A DNA stretch of 64,000 nucleotides, taken from assembly GCF_001238295.1 (NCBI RefSeq), contig NZ_LGXZ01000015.1, forward strand, positions 43,400-107,399, given 5' to 3'. Position numbers and translations under genes: made by a program. The notes beneath the pieces are model-generated. The model was not told where the DNA came from and ran no database searches. It saw only the letters and a program-made list of their open reading frames with translations. Within the stretch, counting starts at the first letter, position 1. Each line of letters opens with the position of its first letter. The stretch comes from Ruegeria sp. 6PALISEP08. GTDB lineage: Bacteria; Pseudomonadota; Alphaproteobacteria; Rhodobacterales; Rhodobacteraceae. Positions 52,738 through 60,452 of the stretch are shown here, one piece after another.

Positions 52738-52773
52738 GGGCCCGGCGCTGCGCAAAAGCGCGGCGCCGGACCC
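52738..52773. other. Large GC-rich hairpin between ilvD and the sulfotransferase gene
   Basis: GGGCCCGGCGCTGCGC pairs with GCGCGGCGCCGGACCC around AAAA, with about two imperfect positions. It lies in the 205-base convergent gap. Neither side has a T run. Confidence 0.5.
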
Positions 52774-52833
52774 AACCAGAGAAAATGTTTCGCAAGAAAT
52801 ATTGACGATGGGCGGAAGTATCCTGCGCCGCAG

Positions 52834-53652
52834 TCAGTCACCGAGTTTGGCGTGAATTTCGTCCAGATCGATTTCGCCGATCGGCATCTTGTTGGCTGGG
52901 TTTTCGAAATCGTATTTGAACAGCTCGAAATCCTGTTTGTAGATCTCATAGACCAGATGCATTGACAGATCGTCGAAGTAATCCTCAACCGGGTGCGCAC
53001 GCTTTGGTCCATGGCCTTCGGACTCATTGAAACGTGGGATTTCTGACAAGGAAACTGAGTGCTTCAGTTCGATATTGCCCAGAACATCCTGCATCCCGTC
53101 ATTGAACGCTTCGGTCCAGAAAATCCGATCATAGTGACCGCCGTTCACGATGAAAGTAGACACATGGCCTGACATTGCAGACCAGTGAATGTCCGGATCC
53201 ATCGGGCGCCGCCACCGGATCGTGTCACGCGCAAACAGCAGGAACCGGCGGAAGCTGGCGATCTGGTCAAACTCTCCTTTGCCGTCATCACCGCCCACTT
53301 CGATTCCATAGTTGTAGATCAGCGTCGGCACCAGATTGCCCCGATACCGCTTACCGTTGCGCTGGATGCCGCAGATTTTGTCAAAAAACGAGCTTAGGAT
53401 GCGTGTGTAGGGATTGCGCACACAGGTGAAAGAGTACGAGGCATGACTGCGCACGTTTTTGGTAATCAGACCCTGACTCTGGTCAAAAGCCCATTTGTGC
53501 ATTCCATCCTTGGCATCGTGGATGTCACCTTCAAAAAACTGACCGTGATCCGAGTAATACATGATCTGACCAATGGTCGAGCACGCGCATTTGGGCACCA
53601 CACGGTACACCATGCTTTCACTCTCGGTCATCCAAGTACCGGGAAAACCCAT
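52834..53652 (-). CDS. Carbohydrate sulfotransferase family protein
   Basis: A 272-residue sulfotransferase-family-2 protein that would transfer sulfate from PAPS to a sugar. The 5'-phosphosulfate loop is VPKCACSTIGQIMYYSDH and the 3'-phosphate site is CVRNPYTRILSSFFDK. The start at 53652 has GGAGG seven bases upstream. There is no membrane anchor or signal, so it acts in the cytoplasm, probably on lipid-linked or nucleotide sugars. It is divergent from a glycosyltransferase gene, suggesting a joint role in a surface glycan. Confidence 0.85.
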   Translation of the reverse strand: MGFPGTWMTESESMVYRVVPKCACSTIGQIMYYSDHGQFFEGDIHDAKDGMHKWAFDQSQGLITKNVRSHASYSFTCVRNPYTRILSSFFDKICGIQRNGKRYRGNLVPTLIYNYGIEVGGDDGKGEFDQIASFRRFLLFARDTIRWRRPMDPDIHWSAMSGHVSTFIVNGGHYDRIFWTEAFNDGMQDVLGNIELKHSVSLSEIPRFNESEGHGPKRAHPVEDYFDDLSMHLVYEIYKQDFELFKYDFENPANKMPIGEIDLDEIHAKLGD

Positions 53653-53795
53653 CTGCTGCGCCTCCTTCGCTGGTCAGGTATCGATCCGATACGCCAGCGT
53701 TTGGTAACAAAGAACCAAAATTATTCTGTTTATTCAATCGCGCATCCTCAGTATCACGGTAGAAACCGGGCAGAAACGGAAATTACGTAAACTCA

Positions 53796-55373
53796 ATGGC
53801 AAAGATTGCCTACATATTGCTGTGCCATAAGGACCCCAAGGCCATCGTCGCACAGGCTGAACAGCTGACCGCAGCGGGCGATTGCATGGCGATCCATTTC
53901 GACGCGCGCGCAAACTCTGACGCCTATGACCAGATCCGCAGCGCGTTGCGCGACAATCCCAACGTGGTTTTTGCCGACAAGCGCATCAAATGCGGGTGGG
54001 GAGAGTGGTCGCTGGTGCAGGCTACGCTGAACGCCCTGAATGCCGCGGTCGAGGCGTTCCCGCACGCCACGCATTTCTACATGCTGTCTGGCGACTGCAT
54101 GGCCATCAAAACGGCAGAATATACTCACCGTTTTCTGGATGATCGCGACAAGGATTTTGTCGAAAGTCACGATTTCTTTGAAAGCAACTGGATCAAGACC
54201 GGTATGAAAGAAGACCGGCTGATCTATCGCCACCATTTCAACGAACGCACGCAGCCCAAATTATTTTACACCGCCTATGAGATGCAGAAGCGGTTTGGCC
54301 TGACGCGGGATATTCCCGAAGATCTGCAGATCATGATCGGCAGCCAATGGTGGTGTCTGCGCCGCCGCACCGTTGAGATGATCCTGGAGTTTCTGCGCCA
54401 GCGACGGGATGTAGTCCGGTTTTTCTCAACCACATGGATTCCAGATGAAACCTTTTTTCAGACACTGGTGCGCCACCTGATTCCGAAAGGTGAGATCGAA
54501 AACCGTACACCGACTTTCCTGATGTTTTCAGATTATGGAATGCCGGTCACATTCTACAACGATCACTATGACATGCTTTTGGGGCAGGATTACCTGTTTG
54601 CCCGCAAGATCAGCCCCGAAGCGCATGAGTTGAAGGAACGCCTGGGATCGCTTTATGCCAGTGAGGGCATCGAATTTCCGGTCTCGAATGAAGGGCCTAA
54701 CCTATATGCGTTTCTTGCCGGGCGCGGACGCATTGGCCGCCGCTTCGGGCAACGGTTCTGGGAGGCCGGATGCACACTAGGCCCCCAGCAGGAGCTTTTC
54801 GTCATTGTCTGCAAGAAATGGCACGTTGCCAAACGGCTGGTCGATCAGATCGCGGCCGAAACCGATATCCCTTGTGTTGAATACCTGTTTAACGAAGAAG
54901 ATACGCGGATGCCCGATCTGGGCGGGATAGAAACGAGTTTGGCCAAACGTTCGCGTCACAGACGGGCCGTCGTGCGATTGCTGTTTGACAGTTTCGGATC
55001 GGATCAGCTGGTTCTGTGTCTCGACCCCGCCAATCTTGATGTCCTCGAGGAGTTTTGCGGCGATCAGGCCAAGACACATGTGCTGGAAATCGAATGCGAA
55101 TACTCGGACGAATATCTGATTGGCCATGCCCGTCGCGTAAGGCTGGCCGGGGAAAACAGCCCGGCGGAAACCGTGGCACAGCTGGTGCCGACGCTGCGCA
55201 ATGATCTGAGCTTTGAATCGCAACAAATCCGGGCTGCGGAGCTTAAGAACTACGTACGCCTGAGGGAAACGGCCCAGCTCAGCGAAAACGAGGCCGTCAT
55301 CGCCAGATTTCTTGGCGTGAGTCAGGAAAAGGCAAGCGCCGTGATGCGCCTGGATTACCTGTTCCTCGATTAA
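53796..55373 (+). CDS. Core-2/I-branching type glycosyltransferase with C-terminal DUF5928-like domain
   Basis: A 525-residue protein. The N-terminal 260 residues match the beta-1,6-N-acetylglucosaminyltransferase fold (Core-2/I-branching): YILLCHKDPKAIVAQ, AIHFDARAN, CGWGEWSLVQATLNAL, YMLSGDCMAI and WIPDETFFQTL. The remainder (about 290-525) is a separate domain with FVIVCKKWHVAKRLVDQIA and LLFDSFGSDQLVLC, which I take to be the roseobacter DUF5928 part. No signal or anchor is visible. The promoter must lie in the 143-base gap shared with the sulfotransferase. Confidence 0.85.
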   Translation: MAKIAYILLCHKDPKAIVAQAEQLTAAGDCMAIHFDARANSDAYDQIRSALRDNPNVVFADKRIKCGWGEWSLVQATLNALNAAVEAFPHATHFYMLSGDCMAIKTAEYTHRFLDDRDKDFVESHDFFESNWIKTGMKEDRLIYRHHFNERTQPKLFYTAYEMQKRFGLTRDIPEDLQIMIGSQWWCLRRRTVEMILEFLRQRRDVVRFFSTTWIPDETFFQTLVRHLIPKGEIENRTPTFLMFSDYGMPVTFYNDHYDMLLGQDYLFARKISPEAHELKERLGSLYASEGIEFPVSNEGPNLYAFLAGRGRIGRRFGQRFWEAGCTLGPQQELFVIVCKKWHVAKRLVDQIAAETDIPCVEYLFNEEDTRMPDLGGIETSLAKRSRHRRAVVRLLFDSFGSDQLVLCLDPANLDVLEEFCGDQAKTHVLEIECEYSDEYLIGHARRVRLAGENSPAETVAQLVPTLRNDLSFESQQIRAAELKNYVRLRETAQLSENEAVIARFLGVSQEKASAVMRLDYLFLD

Positions 55374-55692
55374 ACCGGAAACTGGCGCCATGCCGGCAGC
55401 GCATGGACCCTCTTTGCGATGCGCAACGCGCTCTGGCTGGACCCGTTTCTGTCCCAATCATTGGCACCTCACCGATCGACCTCACTGTATTCGTGATTTT
55501 TGCCCAAAAATCGGATATTGTGCCGCCAATTAGGCCGATTTGTTTATACTTTTTCGATCAACAGATCAGTCTCGACCAGTGAAAAGGCGCCGAGCCGGGC
55601 GATTTTCGTATCGTGAAGATCAATACCCGCTTGGGGAAACACGGTCATTTTTCTGGTCGAAATTTGAAACGCAACTCCGGGGGGACACAGTT
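55374..55692 (+). other. Upstream region of the phytochelatin synthase fusion gene
   Basis: 319 bases with no supported gene. TATACT at 55545-55550 resembles a -10 element, without a clear -35 match. A frame open from TTG at 55540 would extend the fusion protein by 51 basic residues but begins upstream of the predicted transcript start, so I treat it as leader. Confidence 0.45.
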
Positions 55693-58600
55693 GTGACCAT
55701 AGATCAAATTGCCAATGCCAGATCATACATCCCAAATGACGCAGACTGGAGCCTGATTTACAAGGTTTTGCCTGGCGACGCCGCAGTAGCAGACCCTGCT
55801 GTCATCAATCCTCATTTCGAGTTTTTCGAAGCGACTGGTAACACTGTGTTGCCCGCGAAAGGCATGTATGTTGTGCTGCGCGGCGTGGTTCAATTGCGTC
55901 AGGATGGGGACCCTCTGGCCAGCGCAGATGTAGGCGATTACTTCTACGAAGAACATCTTCAGATTTCGGATATCCCCGTCAGCCTGGAAGCGCTTGCACT
56001 GGACGGTACCTGTCTGGCCTATCTATCCAGCAAGAATTGGCGGAAGATACCGGAAGAGGTGCGCAAACCCTGTTTCGCCACGATGTTCGGGGATCTGGTC
56101 AGTGTCCAGTTGCAGAACTTCCAACAGCCAATCAACTGCTGCAGCGTGACGGCAGCGGCACTCAGCATGTCGGCTCTGGGGTTCAGTTGCGAGGTGAATG
56201 ACATCTTCCGCGAATGCGCGCTGCCTTCGTCCTTTGTGGTGAATGACGGAATCTCGCTGGGTGAATTGTTTGATGTCGCCTGCACCTACATTCACTCGCA
56301 AGGGCTTCGAGATCGGGTTCAGGTTCAGGCCTATTTCATGGATGGAGACACGACCAGTGTGCCGCTTTTGCTTGAGGCGATCGACGAATCCAATCGGTTG
56401 GGCGGAGACAACGACATTCTGGTGGCGAATTTTCAGGTTGGTGTTGCCCATGGCAAAGAAGACATGCCGGGCGGGCATTTTGCCGTCATCGCCAAATGCA
56501 ACCCAAGCACCGGTCTGGTCCACATGATGGATGTGCACCCCGAAAAATACGGCAAGCTTTGGGTGACAACTGTCGAGCGGCTTTGGAAAGCGATGTCGGA
56601 TCGGGACGGAACCTCGATGCGGTCGCGCGGCATATTGCGGTTTTCGGCACGTGCTGCAGTCAAAACCCATCTGAAGACGTTCAAGCAGCGGTGCAACTAC
56701 GTCGACAGCACGCTCTATCTGGCGAAGGACCCAAAGAAGCGCCGCAACCTGTTCCGCCGGGCCACGCCCAACATGAACTCACTTGGTGTGTTGGCGGAAA
56801 GCTTGGCCATTCACGGCGACAACCGCGTGGACGAGGACGAGCTGCTAAGAGCGACCGAGGCGTCGTTCACGGAGGCAGTCAGCCGGGTCGCCACCGCAAA
56901 AGACATGCACGAGATGGCGGAAAAATACCTCAGCCAGTCCGAGAACGTGCATCTTGGCAGTACGTTCCAAAGCTATGCGACGCGCAAGGATACATCGATC
57001 CAAACCCCGCAGGATTGGTTCAAGGCACAGCTCAAAAGCCTGAACGCCAAAAAAGATCGTCACCTGATGATTAATATCGACTTCAATCGCGTCACCGGGA
57101 TCGATGCGATCTGTCCACCGGACAACGTTTATCGGGAAACTGCCCTGCTGGAAGAGTTCTGGTGTCTCTGCATTGCTTACGACGAGGACAAAGACGTTGT
57201 CACCATAGTCGACATGAGCCCCGCGACATCGCAGGTCTGGCAGGCACCGCGCGGCAACATCTTCCGCGGTCTGCGCGATCTGGAAGACCCCGCATTGGTG
57301 ATGATCGAAGAGATCGACCCGCCCGAAGACCCAAGCGATGTTGCCAGTATCATCAAGCACAATAAGATGGTTTTGTTCTACGAAGATGAGGACCCCTGGT
57401 CCTACATGCTGCGCAGCGTTCTTTCGAATATCGGGGCAACAACCGTCAAGCAGATCGATGTGGGTGGGCGCGATCCCAATATGATCAGGATGCGGCGGCA
57501 ATTGGTGACACTCGGCGAAAGACCAGATCCGCCATATTTGTTTTTCAAAGGCGGGTGCATCAGCAAAAGCGATGAGCTGGAAGACATTGTGGACATGATC
57601 AGAGCCGGTGAATTGCAGGCTAAGATGCGCACGGAAGGGTTGCCTGTATCAGAGCTGAATGAGACCCCTAGCCTTGAAAAGAACCCGTTCGGCTATCCCA
57701 AAGGAGTTATGAATCAGGTCAACGCCGGCAAGCGAAACGTATTGTTGTGCGCCTGCGGGTCGTCGGCGGCAGACAAAATCCCGGAACTCGTCGAACGCAT
57801 CGTCGATGCAGGGCATAACGTGAAACTGATCCCCTCCGTCTCGGCCGAGAAGTTCTTTCGCGATTTCGGGGCCGAGCGGATCGACGCCAAGATCACCCAT
57901 CATGACTATTATCGCGACGATGATGAGTGGAATTTCCGCTACTTGAAATTTGACATGCCTGTGCGCGCATCGCATTTGGCGCTGTGCGACTGGGCCGATT
58001 GCGTCATCGTGGCGCCCATCACCTGCAACACGATGGGCAAAGTGGCCAACGGTATTGCCGACAACCTTCTGACCTCGGTCTTTGTGGCGTGGCAGTATCA
58101 GAAGAAACCGGTGATCCTTTGCCCCGCCTGCAACACGAACATGTGGAACAACATCACCACGCAGAACAATGTCGACAAGCTGAAAACGCTGGGTGTCGAC
58201 TTCATCGGGCCGCGCGAAGGTCGCCTGTCAAACGGCCGGATGGGTATCGGCATGATGGCAACTCCGGACCAGGTCATGGAAGCTTTGGCGGACGCCTTTG
58301 AGGAGTTGGACGATCAAAAATACCGCGTCTGCAAATGGGCGCGCGAAGCTGCCGCCGCCGATGACATCAACGAATGGAAACGCGTGTTCCGCGCCATCGA
58401 CGAAGAGATCGTCGGCGTCAACATCGTGGACGAAGCCCATGGCGATTCTCTGCTGCACTATGCAGCCGGTGGTGAAGGTGAGCTGAACGAAAGCGGCCAT
58501 GATCTGGGCAAGCCGGATTATGAAGCTGCTCAGGACCTGATCAATCGTGATATCGACGTCAACATTGTCAACGATCACGGGTTCACGGCGTTGCATGTGG

Positions 58601-59292
58601 CGGTGATGAACAAAGCACCCAAGATGGTGGAAATCCTGCTCGGGGCTGAAGGCATGGATGCGACCTCGTGCATCGAATTTGTTCAGGGCATGAAGATCGA
58701 CCCCGAAATCCGAACCATGCTGGATACCTGGGCACACGATCACAACCTCAAGATGGCAGACGCCGAACAAGGGCGCGACGAAAGCTATGTGGCTGTCAAC
58801 GAACCCACGTACCTGTACTTCACCTACGGATCACTGAAGCAGGGGTTCCCCAATCATGACGCCCACAGCAAAGTTTTGAACGACTTCGTAGGAACGGCGC
58901 GCACCCGGCAACCGATGCCCCTGATTGTCCCGAAAGAGCCGTTCTGCGACAATCCGAACTGTGGGTACTTGCACCGCATGGCCACGCTTGTGGATCAGCA
59001 GGGAATGGGCAAACAGGTGAGTGGAGAGGTCTATCGGGTGACACAATCCGGCCTGCGCGAACTTGACAAGCTAGAGGGGTATCACGGCCCCAACTCGACC
59101 GAAAACGTGTACATCCGCAAGAAGATCAACGTTGTTGTGAACGGCGTGATGAAGCCCGCATACGCCTATGTGATCGCGGATTCGGAAAAATATCTGAAGA
59201 ACTTGCGCGATGGCACGTCAGAGATGGTCAACAACTACACGTTGGACATGGCGCAGGGCGAGCCCAAGCCCGGATTTGAACCCGTGGCCTAA
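55693..59292 (+). CDS. Multidomain phytochelatin synthase / PPCDC-like flavoprotein / GGCT fusion protein
   Basis: About 1199 residues from GTG at 55693 (a GGGGGGA site upstream). Domains, by residue: 40-125 cNMP-binding-like (MYVVLRGVVQLRQDG, VGDYFYEE) without the phosphate-binding Arg; 140-320 phytochelatin synthase with Cys149/Cys150, His262 and Asp280, the last two exactly 18 apart as in plant enzymes; 440-540 a second copy with the His position Phe489; 547-644 glutaredoxin-like lacking its Cys; 680-871 PPC-decarboxylase/EpiD-like flavoprotein (APITCNTMGKVANGIADNLL, His761, Asn779); 916-984 ankyrin-like; 1037-1184 gamma-glutamylcyclotransferase (YFTYGSLKQG, Glu1128). It has no signal peptide, so it is cytoplasmic. 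I infer a role in making or breaking gamma-Glu-Cys peptides. The overall reaction is unknown. Confidence 0.85.
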   Translation: MTIDQIANARSYIPNDADWSLIYKVLPGDAAVADPAVINPHFEFFEATGNTVLPAKGMYVVLRGVVQLRQDGDPLASADVGDYFYEEHLQISDIPVSLEALALDGTCLAYLSSKNWRKIPEEVRKPCFATMFGDLVSVQLQNFQQPINCCSVTAAALSMSALGFSCEVNDIFRECALPSSFVVNDGISLGELFDVACTYIHSQGLRDRVQVQAYFMDGDTTSVPLLLEAIDESNRLGGDNDILVANFQVGVAHGKEDMPGGHFAVIAKCNPSTGLVHMMDVHPEKYGKLWVTTVERLWKAMSDRDGTSMRSRGILRFSARAAVKTHLKTFKQRCNYVDSTLYLAKDPKKRRNLFRRATPNMNSLGVLAESLAIHGDNRVDEDELLRATEASFTEAVSRVATAKDMHEMAEKYLSQSENVHLGSTFQSYATRKDTSIQTPQDWFKAQLKSLNAKKDRHLMINIDFNRVTGIDAICPPDNVYRETALLEEFWCLCIAYDEDKDVVTIVDMSPATSQVWQAPRGNIFRGLRDLEDPALVMIEEIDPPEDPSDVASIIKHNKMVLFYEDEDPWSYMLRSVLSNIGATTVKQIDVGGRDPNMIRMRRQLVTLGERPDPPYLFFKGGCISKSDELEDIVDMIRAGELQAKMRTEGLPVSELNETPSLEKNPFGYPKGVMNQVNAGKRNVLLCACGSSAADKIPELVERIVDAGHNVKLIPSVSAEKFFRDFGAERIDAKITHHDYYRDDDEWNFRYLKFDMPVRASHLALCDWADCVIVAPITCNTMGKVANGIADNLLTSVFVAWQYQKKPVILCPACNTNMWNNITTQNNVDKLKTLGVDFIGPREGRLSNGRMGIGMMATPDQVMEALADAFEELDDQKYRVCKWAREAAAADDINEWKRVFRAIDEEIVGVNIVDEAHGDSLLHYAAGGEGELNESGHDLGKPDYEAAQDLINRDIDVNIVNDHGFTALHVAVMNKAPKMVEILLGAEGMDATSCIEFVQGMKIDPEIRTMLDTWAHDHNLKMADAEQGRDESYVAVNEPTYLYFTYGSLKQGFPNHDAHSKVLNDFVGTARTRQPMPLIVPKEPFCDNPNCGYLHRMATLVDQQGMGKQVSGEVYRVTQSGLRELDKLEGYHGPNSTENVYIRKKINVVVNGVMKPAYAYVIADSEKYLKNLRDGTSEMVNNYTLDMAQGEPKPGFEPVA

Positions 59293-60452
59293 CTGTCTTC
59301 CGTGCTGATCGGTGGCGGTTCGTGGCTTACCTTCAGGCTAAGATTATACGCCGTGATCGCCACCATGCACAGCAACACAAACGGCCAGAAGCTGGCCTTG
59401 GGAAACAGGTTGTCCCGGTAATGGATGAACCGAAGCGACGGCACCGCTTCGGATGCGAAGAGGTAGGTGTTGACCGATACCACCAGCAGCATGAAATACA
59501 TCAGGAAGAAGAACGACTCCATGTAGATCACGGGTGAGCCCGCAAAGCCTTCGCGCAGTTGCACATGCGCCAGCAGGATCACAAAGAACAAAACCGAACA
59601 GGTGCCGATCACACTGGACGTGCTGAAATCATGCCGCTCGATCAAGCCCTCACGGCGGGTGACGGTCATGACTGCCCCAAACAGCAACATCATCACAACG
59701 ATCAGAGGAACCATATGCACGATAAATGCATTGCTAAAATTGCGTTTGATGACGAAGTTATAATGCAGCTCGGGCGCGTTGGTTTGATACGCATTCTGGC
59801 CGATGCCCAGCGTCGTATCCAGATTTGACAGCTTATAGTCGAAATAGGTGTTTTCCCGTTCCCAGGTGCCCATCACGATCTGATTGTCGATCCCAAAAAT
59901 ATCGTCTGGCCCGGTCGCTGGATATGACTCGAAATCGGGAACCAACGCGACGGCGTCTTCAAATGAGGACGGCCAGAACCGCACCCAGACCGTTTTGTGA
60001 TCAAAAGGGTAACTTGTGTAATCAAAGCTCTGGCGCAGGGTTTGTTCGAAATACCACCCAATCAAAACACCGTCAGATTGCGGCAGCCGATACGCCTCGG
60101 CAAACAGACCATTTGCAGTGTCCACCGCTTCGGGCAAAAGAAATCCAACCTCACCCTCGGCCGGGGTAATCTTGTCATGCACGCCCGTCTCATAGTGCTG
60201 CCAGATATAGCCCGTGACCTGAACATCACTGGCGCCCAGAAAGCTGAACGACTTTAAGAAAATTCCGGTCCGCACATAATAGTCCGGGGCCACATCCAGC
60301 TTACCCAGGTATGAGTCCACCGCGGCTTGATCCGGCAATTGTGTCGGATCGCCCTCGAAATGGTTCAATTCGATCCAGAGTTTCAGCAAAAGACCCGCCA
60401 GCCCAAAGGTCAGCAGGCCAGAGATAAGCCAGACCTTCTTCTCGACGCTCAT
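59289..60452 (-). CDS. Pentameric ligand-gated ion channel-like membrane protein
   Basis: A 387-residue protein: an N-terminal hydrophobic helix (about 8-27), a 200-residue extracytoplasmic beta-rich domain with SYPFDHKTVWVRFW (the YPFD motif of Cys-loop-type channels, without the two loop cysteines), then four helices at about 242-262, 277-297, 311-333 and 354-372. The KRNFSNAFIVHMVPLI entry into the first helix also fits. It starts directly at the stop of the cyclase gene (TGAATG), so expression is coupled. The assignment as a channel rests on fold-level features. Ligand and ion are unknown. Confidence 0.6.
   Translation of the reverse strand: MSVEKKVWLISGLLTFGLAGLLLKLWIELNHFEGDPTQLPDQAAVDSYLGKLDVAPDYYVRTGIFLKSFSFLGASDVQVTGYIWQHYETGVHDKITPAEGEVGFLLPEAVDTANGLFAEAYRLPQSDGVLIGWYFEQTLRQSFDYTSYPFDHKTVWVRFWPSSFEDAVALVPDFESYPATGPDDIFGIDNQIVMGTWERENTYFDYKLSNLDTTLGIGQNAYQTNAPELHYNFVIKRNFSNAFIVHMVPLIVVMMLLFGAVMTVTRREGLIERHDFSTSSVIGTCSVLFFVILLAHVQLREGFAGSPVIYMESFFFLMYFMLLVVSVNTYLFASEAVPSLRFIHYRDNLFPKASFWPFVLLCMVAITAYNLSLKVSHEPPPISTEDS

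Noticed and set aside
55540..55692. N-terminal extension of the fusion protein from a TTG at 55540
   Set aside because: The -10-like TATACT at 55545-55550 would put the start codon before the transcript; the extension is basic and not part of a domain, while GTG at 55693 has a GGGGGGA site.
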